From Chloroflexus sp. Y-396-1 (GTDB lineage: Bacteria; Chloroflexota; Chloroflexia; Chloroflexales; Chloroflexaceae), in assembly GCF_000516515.1 (NCBI RefSeq), contig NZ_KI911784.1:3386633-3450632 (forward strand): a stretch of DNA of 64,000 nt, read 5' to 3'. The first letter of the stretch is position 1, and every line of letters starts with the position of its first letter. The position numbers were made by a program, and so were the translations under genes. Under the pieces are notes generated by a model. That model was not told the origin of the DNA and searched no databases. It saw only the letters and a program-made list of their open reading frames with translations. Positions 1 to 7,317 of the stretch are shown piece after piece.

Positions 1-107
1 GCAATGGCAAGATAGACGAACACGCATCCGACGACGATCATGAGCAGGTTCCCCCATGCCAGATGGGCGATCCCGCTTGCTTCAAAAAAGCCGATAAGCC
101 ATTCCAT
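1..107 (-). CDS. Na+-translocating decarboxylase beta subunit, N-terminal part (cut by window edge)
   Basis: Only the first 35 residues lie in the window. They begin MEWLIGFFEASGIAHLAWGN and run into a hydrophobic stretch, as in the beta subunits of the OadB/MmdB/GcdB family. These are polytopic membrane proteins that couple decarboxylation of a carboxybiotin to Na+ export. The ATG overlaps the stop of the biotin-carrier gene in a TAATG junction, so the two are very likely translationally coupled. The order alpha, delta, gamma (biotin), beta on the minus strand matches mmdADCB operons. The call rests on context plus a short N-terminus, so the exact substrate class cannot be read from this fragment. 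Confidence 0.8.
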   Translation of the reverse strand, partial: MEWLIGFFEASGIAHLAWGNLLMIVVGCVFVYLAI

Positions 108-496
108 TAGGCAAACTCCAGTAGTGGTTGACCCTGACGCACCGAGTCGCCAACTTTGACGTTGATCGCACGAATGGTACCCGCAACGGGTGAACTGACG
201 TTTGAATTCATCTTCATCGCTTCGATCACAACCAACGGATCGTTTTCTTTGACCTGATCGCCGACCTTAACTTTAATTTCGGCGACAATGCCGGCGATTG
301 GTGATACCAGCACCCCAGGACCGGTTGAGCTTGGTGGTGGCGTGCTGGATGAAGCTGCAGGCGCAGCCGGAGCACGCGGTGGTGGTACGGCCTGGATACT
401 GGTTGGAGCGTGCAACGCCGATTCTTCATCATCTTGTAGTATCTCGACCTCGACCTCGTAGGTCACACCGTTTACTGTTATGCGCAGGCGTTTCAT
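107..496 (-). CDS. Biotin carrier (biotinyl domain) subunit of the decarboxylase complex
   Basis: A 129-residue protein. Residues 1-25 form a short N-terminal domain, residues about 30-60 are an Ala/Pro/Ser-rich flexible linker, and residues about 61-129 are a biotinyl domain with the motif EAMKMN, in which Lys95 would carry biotin. This is the layout of MmdC/GcdC gamma subunits, which shuttle CO2 between the soluble carboxyltransferase and the membrane beta subunit. I chose the ATG at 496 because GGAGAG lies just upstream; an in-frame start further upstream adds residues unlike the family. The gene ends in a 1-base overlap with the beta-subunit gene and lies 76 bases after the delta-like gene. 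It could in principle serve a biotin-dependent carboxylase, but the neighbours favour the Na+ pump. Confidence 0.88.
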   Translation of the reverse strand: MKRLRITVNGVTYEVEVEILQDDEESALHAPTSIQAVPPPRAPAAPAASSSTPPPSSTGPGVLVSPIAGIVAEIKVKVGDQVKENDPLVVIEAMKMNSNVSSPVAGTIRAINVKVGDSVRQGQPLLEFA

Positions 497-572
497 AGTC
501 TCTCCGTCATTCAACCTGAAATGCGGTGATACAACAATTACCATCCATCGTTTCCAAATTCCTGTCCATGAT

Positions 573-935
573 CTACCGACGTAATTGACGGGCAGCCATC
601 ACACTGACCCGTCCTAAACGTGCCCAGTTCACTGCCAGTTGTCGGTAGTAGCGTACCCGCAAGATACGTACCGGTTGGTCAAGAGCCGTGACCGCAGCGG
701 CGGTAAGAATCGCAATTAACTGGGGATCGAGCTGGTCGGTAGTGGTTGAAGATGTGCTTCTTTGCGGTACGGCCGGTTTCGTGGCACTCGCTGTTTTTGC
801 CTGGAATAAACCTTGACTGCGGTTTAGGATACTCAGTGCAAATGCAACGATGGTAAGCACAACGAACACGATGCTGATTCCCGTGATCGCGATTTGAAAG
901 CCAATCAGCAATGGGTTAGTAGTGAGATCAATCAT
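573..935 (-). CDS. OadG/MmdD-type small membrane subunit of the Na+-pumping decarboxylase
   Basis: A 120-residue protein with one predicted membrane segment at residues about 10-36, followed by a polar, Thr/Ser/Gln-rich linker and a C-terminal helix (residues about 70-117) with LxAIxTAAAxTAL and RYYRQLAVNWARLGR. This is the design of the gamma/delta subunits of oxaloacetate and methylmalonyl-CoA decarboxylases, which tether the carboxyltransferase to the membrane part. The start at 935 is supported by GAAGGAAA a few bases upstream; a longer reading frame exists but lacks a site. The gene lies 132 bases downstream of the carboxyltransferase gene in the same operon. These proteins are poorly conserved, so the call depends partly on context. 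Confidence 0.8.
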   Translation of the reverse strand: MIDLTTNPLLIGFQIAITGISIVFVVLTIVAFALSILNRSQGLFQAKTASATKPAVPQRSTSSTTTDQLDPQLIAILTAAAVTALDQPVRILRVRYYRQLAVNWARLGRVSVMAARQLRR

Positions 936-1067
936 AGCGTTTCCTTCAATCGTTTTCTGAGCGTGCACACTTGTTCTCGTGAACCTCATTATGCGAGGGG
1001 TGTTCACGCTCGGATTGGAGCTGGTGTAGATGTTGAGATAGGCGTGATCCGCTCTTTTGTGATCAGG

Positions 1068-2651
1068 CTATAGTGGCACCAGCCCGTGCTTCTTCTGTGG
1101 ACGGAACTCACGTTTGGTACGCAGTGATGCCAGTGCCAGACTGAGATAGCGACGGGTCTCACTCGGTACAATGATGCTATCGATCAGATTGCGACCGGCG
1201 CCAACGTAGGGTGAAGCAAATTCGGCGCGGTACAGTCTAACGAACTCGGCCCGTGCCGCTGCGGGATCATCGGCCTGCTTAATCTGGTCACGGTAGATAA
1301 TATTAACCGCTGCTTCCGGTCCCATGACGGCAATCTCAGCACTCGGCCAGGCGGCCACCCGGTCAGCGCCCAAGTCTTTCCCACACATCGCCAGATACGC
1401 ACCACCGTAAGCCTTGCGTAGAATAATGGAGATTTTCGGCGTTGTCGCTGCCGAGTAAGCAAACAACATCTTCGCACCGTGGCGAATAATGCCACCACGC
1501 TCCTGGGCCACACCCGGCAGGAAACCGGGCACGTCAATAAAGGTAATGAGTGGAATATTGAAAGCGTTGCAGAACCGAACGAAGCGTGCAATCTTGTCAG
1601 AGGCATCGATGTCGAGGACGCCGGCCATGACGGTGGGCTGATTGGCAACGATTCCTACCGTACTGCCATCGATACGAGCGAAGCCGATCACGGCATTATC
1701 GGCAAAACCGCGTTGTACTTCGAGAAAATCACCGTCATCGACAATTCGTTTGATGATCGGGATAACATCGTAAGGCTCACGCGGATCATCGGGGATCATG
1801 GTGTCGAGAACGGGATCATTGTAAAAGCGCAGTTCACCATCACCACGATCAGGTGGGTCTTCGAGATTGTTCGATGGCAAAAAGCTCAATAAACGCTTAC
1901 AAAGCGCAATCGCCTCGGCATCATTTTCAGCGATAAAGTGCGCAACTCCGCTTCGGATCTGAGCTTCCGGTCCACCAAGCTCTTCACCGGTTACCTGTTC
2001 TCCCGTAACCTGCTTGAGCACTTCAGGACCGGTAATAAACATCTCACTGCCCCGTACCATAATGATGAAATCCATCAGGGCTGGTGAATACGCAGCGCCG
2101 CCGGCACATGGCCCGGCAATAATCGCGATCTGAGGCACAACTCCAGAGAGCAACACATTACGGTAGAAGATGCGACCATAACCACTCAGGGCATCAATCC
2201 CTTCCTGAATACGTGCTCCCCCGCTATCGTTAATTGTGATGAACGGCGATCCGCACTTTAAGGCTAAATCCATCGTCTGACAGATTTTGTCGGCGTGCAT
2301 TTCACCGACCGATCCGCCGGCGACGGTAAAATCTTGTGCGGCGACAAAGACCTGTCGCCCATCGACACTGCCACAACCGGTAATCACCCCTTCGCCGGGC
2401 ATCTCTTTTCCAGCCATGCCAAACGCCGTACACCGATGATGGGAAAAGAGGAACAGTTCTTGAAAGGTGTCTGGTTCGATAAGAAGATGAATTCGCTCAC
2501 GGGCTGTCAGTTTACCGGCCTGGTGTTGACGAGCAATGCGGTCGGGGCCACCGCCCTGCTCAAGACGATGTCGCTGCTGACGTAGCATCTCAATGCGGGC
2601 ACGAGTGGAAGCGGATGATATATTGGTTGCTTCTGGCTCATGTTGCGTCAT
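1068..2651 (-). CDS. mmdA: Acyl-CoA carboxyltransferase / methylmalonyl-CoA decarboxylase alpha subunit
   Basis: A 527-residue member of the biotin-dependent carboxyltransferase family (PccB/MmdA), of usual length. The N-terminal crotonase-like half has the acyl-CoA oxyanion motif GGARIQEG, and the C-terminal half has RKAYGGAYLAM, the carboxybiotin side. It transfers CO2 between an acyl-CoA (methylmalonyl-CoA or propionyl-CoA is most likely) and biotin. The start at 2651 has AAAGGAGA about eight bases upstream. Standing alone it could be propionyl-CoA carboxylase beta, but no biotin carboxylase gene follows. Instead a delta-like, a biotin-carrier and a beta membrane subunit follow, as in Na+-translocating methylmalonyl-CoA decarboxylases. 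The precise substrate remains an inference. Confidence 0.87.
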   Translation of the reverse strand: MTQHEPEATNISSASTRARIEMLRQQRHRLEQGGGPDRIARQHQAGKLTARERIHLLIEPDTFQELFLFSHHRCTAFGMAGKEMPGEGVITGCGSVDGRQVFVAAQDFTVAGGSVGEMHADKICQTMDLALKCGSPFITINDSGGARIQEGIDALSGYGRIFYRNVLLSGVVPQIAIIAGPCAGGAAYSPALMDFIIMVRGSEMFITGPEVLKQVTGEQVTGEELGGPEAQIRSGVAHFIAENDAEAIALCKRLLSFLPSNNLEDPPDRGDGELRFYNDPVLDTMIPDDPREPYDVIPIIKRIVDDGDFLEVQRGFADNAVIGFARIDGSTVGIVANQPTVMAGVLDIDASDKIARFVRFCNAFNIPLITFIDVPGFLPGVAQERGGIIRHGAKMLFAYSAATTPKISIILRKAYGGAYLAMCGKDLGADRVAAWPSAEIAVMGPEAAVNIIYRDQIKQADDPAAARAEFVRLYRAEFASPYVGAGRNLIDSIIVPSETRRYLSLALASLRTKREFRPQKKHGLVPL

Positions 2652-2954
2652 CGTTGTATCTCCTTTTGCGGAAACAACTACCTACAGCGCTGCCTAACGG
2701 GCAAAGCAGCTCTGATTCGGTTCGTTGCTGTGAATTTGGTTGCGGGCTTGGATGTTGACGGATGTTAGTATAGCACGTGCAATAGTTGCGAGAGGTAAGA
2801 TAGTGTCATTCTTTAGCAACTGTAAATTGTTAGGGTTGTGAGGTGGTAACTATCAGTTAGTCTACACGGTTGTGCCTGTCTCGGTACAGTCCGAATAGTC
2901 CATCATCACCTTACGATGGATGAACCTCAGCGATGTATGAATCCAATTTACGAG

Positions 2955-2975
2955 GGGCGAGGCAGCGCCTCGCCC
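2955..2975. repeat. Perfect GC hairpin, 9-bp stem
   Basis: GGGCGAGGC and GCCTCGCCC are separated by three bases. It belongs to a set of hairpins recurring between genes of this window with similar GGGC/GCCC feet but different cores. It may act as a terminator for adhP or as an interspersed palindrome; there is no clear T-tract. Confidence 0.7.
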
Positions 2976-3054
2976 TCCAAGCCCCTCCAAGAATCCACGA
3001 CGATGGTCACGGAGTGTCTACCCGGAATACCCTGTCGCAAAAGAGAATCGATTA

Positions 3055-3075
3055 GGGCGCAGCGACGCTGCGCCC
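3055..3075. repeat. Perfect palindrome, 10-base arms
   Basis: GGGCGCAGCG is followed by one base and then CGCTGCGCCC. The realistic fold is an 8-bp stem with a 5-base loop. It has the same class of feet as the hairpins at 2955, 34760 and 26512, and lies about 110 bases past the adhP stop, where a terminator could lie. Confidence 0.7.
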
Positions 3076-3187
3076 GTAATCTGTCAGGTTTCATCCGCTG
3101 TACTGTGAGACGGTTATTCGGATCGGCACTAAGAAATCCGGGTTCTTGATCAGGTTCTAAGCGGGAAACCGACCTGCTTCTCACGAG

Positions 3188-4210
3188 CTACATCGTAAGC
3201 ACGACTCTCCCTTCAATCTTACCCTCCTTCATTTCTGCAAACACCTGATTGATCTTCTCAAGCGGTTCGACACGAACCTTTGCCCGTACCTTCCCAGCGC
3301 CGGCAAAAGCAAGTGACTCTTGGAGATCGAGGCGGGTACCGACAATTGAACCGCGTAACGTAATTCCTCTTAGCACAACATCGAAGATTGATACCGGAAA
3401 TTCACCAGGAGGTAAGCCGTTGAAGGCGATGGTACCACCGCGCCGTACCATACTCAGGCTCTGCTCGAATGCCTTACGCGATACCGCTGTTACCAGCACC
3501 CCGTGAGCACCGCCGATTTCGCGCTGAATGCGCTCGCCCGGATCTTCTGTCGATGCGTTAACCGTCAAATCAGCACCGAGTTGACGGGCAAATTGCAGCT
3601 TTTCATCGGTAATATCAACTGCTACGACATTCATACCCATCGCTTTGGCGTACTGCACAGCCATATGACCAAGACCACCGATACCAGAGATAACAATCCA
3701 CTGACCAGGACGAACATCGGTTGCTTTGATCCCTTTGTATACCGTAACCCCAGCGCAAAGAACAGGGGCAATCTCGGTGAAGCTGACACTGTCTGGTAAA
3801 TGACCAACGTAGTTTGGATCAGCCAGGACGTATTCGGCATACCCTCCATCGACAGAGTAGCCGGTATTTTTCTGTTGTGTACAGAGTGTCTCCCACCCAT
3901 CGAGACAATATTCGCAGTGACCACACGCGGTGTGTAACCAGGGAACGCCAACCCGATCACCTTCCTTGACGTTCTTCACTCCACTACCTACGGCTGCAAC
4001 ATACCCCACTGCTTCGTGACCTGGAATCAAGGGCAGTTTCGGCTTCACCGGCCAGTCACCTTCGGCGGCGTGGAGATCAGTATGGCAGACTCCTGATGCT
4101 TCAACCTTGACAACAATTTGCCCGGGTCCCGGTTCCGGTACTGGTACCTCCTCGATGACGAGAGGTTGATGGAAGGCGTGTACGACCGCCGCTTTCATTG
4201 TCCTGGTCAT
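3188..4210 (-). CDS. adhP: Zinc-dependent alcohol dehydrogenase (AdhP type)
   Basis: A 340-residue medium-chain dehydrogenase. Catalytic zinc ligands are visible as Cys42 in GVCHTDLH, His65-Glu66 in PGHEAVG, and a cysteine in [11 protein letters not shown]. The structural zinc site is Cys96, Cys99, Cys102 and Cys110 ([15 protein letters not shown]). The Rossmann loop is GIGGLGH, followed by an acidic residue (VAVDIT) that points to NAD. It oxidises or forms short-chain alcohols and aldehydes in the cytoplasm; length and motifs match AdhP of enteric bacteria and Bacillus. GAGGAGG lies six bases before the first ATG, so I keep that start rather than the Met at residue 5. It is monocistronic, with its own strong promoter upstream. 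Confidence 0.93.
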   Translation of the reverse strand: MTRTMKAAVVHAFHQPLVIEEVPVPEPGPGQIVVKVEASGVCHTDLHAAEGDWPVKPKLPLIPGHEAVGYVAAVGSGVKNVKEGDRVGVPWLHTACGHCEYCLDGWETLCTQQKNTGYSVDGGYAEYVLADPNYVGHLPDSVSFTEIAPVLCAGVTVYKGIKATDVRPGQWIVISGIGGLGHMAVQYAKAMGMNVVAVDITDEKLQFARQLGADLTVNASTEDPGERIQREIGGAHGVLVTAVSRKAFEQSLSMVRRGGTIAFNGLPPGEFPVSIFDVVLRGITLRGSIVGTRLDLQESLAFAGAGKVRAKVRVEPLEKINQVFAEMKEGKIEGRVVLTM

Positions 4211-4658
4211 GGTTCCCTCCTCTTTGAGATATTGAACCCTGAAACCTGAAAACTGGAATATTCAAATAATTTAGATATATGAAGTTGTTGGTAGAAAGAG
4301 TTGTTTTGGTGTTAGTTTTCGTGATTATTTTTCATACTACCATGTAATAATGGCGTTGTCAAGATCGAAATTGTAGTTGAAAATTTTGTTTGCGAATTTT
4401 TTAACATTGATGTAGATTGATGTGAAAGGTTGCAAAAATGTAATGATACTTCTTCAATCGACCTGTTATCATGTGGTTAGTATCTGATTCTGTTGTAGGT
4501 TAATAAATTCCTCCACCTGTAGAGGTATTATTTCCTGATAAGGATACGTATAACGTTAAGAAAAATGTTCCTATCGGTGTTTACACCTTGTACGGCATCG
4601 TTTGTGCTCGTGGGGGGATTGGTAGTCGCACTCATCGACAGTAGTCTGGAGGAAGTGA
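4211..4658. other. AT-rich divergent intergenic region
   Basis: This gap of about 450 bases lies between the divergent adhP and TolB-like genes and is clearly richer in A+T than the coding DNA. It contains the adhP promoter (listed separately) and a roughly 115-base adhP leader. On the plus side ATACGTATAACGT lies about 110 bases before the downstream gene, but no convincing -35/-10 pair is visible there. Confidence 0.6.
4334..4362 (-). promoter_or_regulatory. Sigma-70-type promoter for adhP
   Basis: On the minus strand TTGACA (4362-4357) is followed by a 17-base spacer and TAGTAT (4339-4334). The predicted transcript start is about 115 bases before the adhP ATG. Confidence 0.75.
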
Positions 4659-6380
4659 ATGAACCGTCTCATACCGTATCTTCTCTTCGTGCTGGTCTGT
4701 GGACTGATTTCAATTGGGTTTGGTCGCTCTTCTGCGGTTTTTGCATCGTCTTTCAATTTATCACCTGTCAGAACGACATCTCATAACCACACACCTGCCC
4801 AAACAACATCGTCAAATCTGCTTCAGGACAGTGGGTTCGAGCAGCAGGGAGTTGCCTGGGAGGCGTGTGGTAACGTTGGTCTGGTTGACGCGCAATCAGA
4901 AGGTGCTGAGTTCGTCTACGCTGGCCGCTATGCGATTGTTATGGGAATAAGTGCCGATGGAAGTGATTGTCCTCAGCTTCCCAATAATAGTGTGCCCAAG
5001 CAGATTCTGAGTCAGTCACTCAGTATTCCGGCAAATGCACGTGCCGTGACCGTTTCCTTTTGGTTTCGTGGCTTTGCGGGTACAAGTGTCGATATTTTTC
5101 TGGCCCGCGGTTTTTATCAGTTTGATCCGGATTTAGGTGGGGTTAAGCTAGGGAGTTTTTCAACCGATCAGCCACCGGGCTGGCAGTTGTATCGCACGGT
5201 GTTAACCGATGATCGCCTTGATCTTGTGCGTGGACAAACGTTGCGCTTCTCTATCGTGATACAGGGAGATGTTCCTGTCGAACGAGATGCAGCTCTCCTG
5301 ATTGATGAGGTACAGGTTGTTGCGGCTGATCTGCGTACAGCCCCTGCACCGTTACCTCCTGCCCTCCGTGGTGATGGGAGCCGTCCGTTAGCAGTGATCC
5401 GCGCCGAAGGCTCCAACCGTTGGTTGTACCGCATGGATACTGATGGCAGCAATCTGCAACTCATATATCGTGGCTTACTAAACGATGTTCGCTATCCAGT
5501 GTGGTCACCCAATGGTCAACAGATTGCGGTAGCAGACAACAATACCTGGCCCTGGCCTGTTCGTGATCCTGACCCGCAGAATAATCTGAGCGCAACTGCA
5601 ATTACGGTGTTGAATACCGATGGGAGTGGCAGTAGACAGCTCTATCAAACCCAGAGTCAAAAAGGGTCGCGTTGTCCATTTGTAGCACTGCCAGGACAAA
5701 GCGAGACTCCATCCAGCATTGTGCGTGTGAATAGACTGACCTGGATGCCGGACGGACAGCGACTCGCATTTACGAATGTCGGGTTCCTCACTTTCTGTGA
5801 TGGCCGCATCTCTGGTGGTCGAGCTGACGTGTATCTCTCACCGATACCACCTGCACTTACTCCCACTGACGTGGCCAGTTTTGCTGCGAATCCGAGTATC
5901 AATCGCAATCGCCAACTATTGTTCGAGAGCTTTGGGAACAATCGAACGACCGGGATCTGGGAAGCCGACCTACCATCGTCCCGCGAGAATCTTCTGATCG
6001 CTCATCGTGCCGAAAGTCAACCGGTTTGGGCACCTGATGGTCGCCGTTTTGTCGTCAAGCGAGATACCAGTAGTCCTTCTGAGGATAGGAGTGAACGTAC
6101 CCAAGCTATCGTGCTCTATGATCGCCAAAACCTGTCTAATCCGCGCATGCTGTTGTTTGCCGATCATGGGCGCAGTATTGATCATGTGCGCTGGTCTCCT
6201 GATGGGATGTATCTGGTTTACACACTTCATCGTCTCGATGGTGGAACGGATATTTGGTGGCTCGATGTTACTAGTGGTGCGACTGGACCAATCACCACCG
6301 ATGGTCGGGCACTAGAGGCCGACTGGCGACCGGGATCTACGTTGCAGCGTGTCTTCGTTCCACTCGTGACGCGGAATTGA
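4659..6380 (+). CDS. Secreted TolB-like beta-propeller protein with C-terminal FVPLV tail
   Basis: A 573-residue exported protein. Residues 1-30 form a signal peptide (basic start, hydrophobic core, then a cleavage region near VFASS). Residues about 52-225 resemble a carbohydrate-binding-like jelly roll (LLQDSGFE start, WQLYRTVLTDD). Residues about 240-560 hold PD40/TolB-like blades, seen as YPVWSPNGQQIAVAD, LTWMPDGQRLAF, PVWAPDGRRFVV and VRWSPDGMYLVYT. The chain ends LQRVFVPLVTRN; a very similar tail ends two other secreted proteins in this window. The function is unknown; propellers of this kind usually bind proteins or glycans. SD-like GGAGG precedes the ATG. It appears monocistronic. Confidence 0.85.
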   Translation: MNRLIPYLLFVLVCGLISIGFGRSSAVFASSFNLSPVRTTSHNHTPAQTTSSNLLQDSGFEQQGVAWEACGNVGLVDAQSEGAEFVYAGRYAIVMGISADGSDCPQLPNNSVPKQILSQSLSIPANARAVTVSFWFRGFAGTSVDIFLARGFYQFDPDLGGVKLGSFSTDQPPGWQLYRTVLTDDRLDLVRGQTLRFSIVIQGDVPVERDAALLIDEVQVVAADLRTAPAPLPPALRGDGSRPLAVIRAEGSNRWLYRMDTDGSNLQLIYRGLLNDVRYPVWSPNGQQIAVADNNTWPWPVRDPDPQNNLSATAITVLNTDGSGSRQLYQTQSQKGSRCPFVALPGQSETPSSIVRVNRLTWMPDGQRLAFTNVGFLTFCDGRISGGRADVYLSPIPPALTPTDVASFAANPSINRNRQLLFESFGNNRTTGIWEADLPSSRENLLIAHRAESQPVWAPDGRRFVVKRDTSSPSEDRSERTQAIVLYDRQNLSNPRMLLFADHGRSIDHVRWSPDGMYLVYTLHRLDGGTDIWWLDVTSGATGPITTDGRALEADWRPGSTLQRVFVPLVTRN

Positions 6381-6497
6381 CAATTGAGGAAGGAAACGCC
6401 TCTTCTATGGGAGTTAGCCTTTTCCTAAAGACATTGGCGTTCGAGGAAAAATAGCAGACATACGTGATACCTCCATCGTGCGAGATCCACAGGTGCG

Positions 6498-6520
6498 GGG
6501 GCGGGTCAGGAACCCGCCCC
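6498..6520. terminator. Hairpin in the convergent gap after the TolB-like gene
   Basis: GGGGCGGGT, five-base loop CAGGA, then ACCCGCCCC. It lies in the 306-base gap (6381-6686) between two convergent genes, so it could stop transcription from either side, but neither side has a T-run. Nothing else stands out in that gap. Confidence 0.5.
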
Positions 6521-6686
6521 TAGTGGCGATTCGAAAGGGGTACGACAGGGTGCGCACTGCAAACGCTATCAACTGGACGTTTGCTTAAACGTTTTATTCA
6601 CTCCCGCCCCATCCCACTGCGGAAGCAGAAGTGTAAAGGGCACAAGGCTTTGCCTACGCGACTTTTGGCAATCACCGATCTTGTCT

Positions 6687-7064
6687 TCACCCTGGTCGTT
6701 TCGGTAACTCGACGAAGACCTGACCATTTTCTTCACTAACCGGATAGGTAGTAAGCGGAGTTGGTTCTCTCCCTAGAGCGATCAGTGCGCGTGACCAGCC
6801 TGGCATTTTGAAGCCGCCAATGCCCTGTACCCAGTCCAGATTCTTGCCGGTCGTCATATCAAATTTTGAACCGTGCCATGGGCATGTGATAACATGACCT
6901 TCAAGAGTGCCATTTCTGAGCGAGAGATTGAGATGGGGACAGAGTGCGTGAACTGCGTAGACATTACCATTGATGCGAGCAGCCAGGATGTTGATCCCAT
7001 CACCGGTGACTGAGACAAGCGTCGATTCAGGGAAGTCTGCCGATGTGCCGATTTTTACGCGCAT
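6687..7064 (-). CDS. Small Rieske [2Fe-2S] protein
   Basis: A 125-residue soluble protein made almost entirely of one Rieske domain. The cluster ligands are Cys42/His44 in LCPHLNLSL and Cys61/His64 in ITCPWHGSKF, a complete CxH...CxxH set. There is no membrane anchor or signal, so this is the ferredoxin-like type that passes electrons to oxygenases or nitrite-reductase-like partners rather than the bc-complex type. No partner oxygenase is adjacent. The ATG at 7064 is preceded by GGAAGGGAG; a longer in-frame start adds nine residues without a site. The gene is convergent with the TolB-like gene and divergent from the histidine kinase. Confidence 0.9.
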   Translation of the reverse strand: MRVKIGTSADFPESTLVSVTGDGINILAARINGNVYAVHALCPHLNLSLRNGTLEGHVITCPWHGSKFDMTTGKNLDWVQGIGGFKMPGWSRALIALGREPTPLTTYPVSEENGQVFVELPKRPG

Positions 7065-7317
7065 GGATTTGCTCCCTTCCTGATACATCATCGCTCGTTG
7101 CTGTCTGTTATCTGCTCCCCTTCTTTAACGTTGCTTGTGGAGGTTGTGGGAAATTAGAGACTGGTATCTCCTAATTATCATTCTACATGAGAGATGCGAT
7201 TTTTTGTTAAACGTTACTATTACCATCGTAATAAAGTGTTTTTCGACAATGATCACCTGCACCGTTCAGGGAAGAGTGAGTTGCTGACCCTCTCGCTCGT
7301 AGTAGGGTAGGATACCA

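Larger units (their letters stand above)
2652..3187. other. Gene-free stretch with two GC hairpins
   Basis: This 536-base gap separates the mmdA start from the adhP stop, both on the minus strand. It holds two perfect GC hairpins (listed separately) toward the adhP side. On the minus strand a TATACT hexamer at 2772-2767 could be a -10 element for mmdA, although no convincing -35 is visible. Short reading frames here overlap the hairpins on both strands and look spurious. Confidence 0.6.

Noticed and set aside
2916-3184. Overlapping short frames on both strands between mmdA and adhP
   Set aside because: They coincide with two GC palindromes and lack ribosome-binding sites; the same codons read similarly on both strands because of the palindromes.
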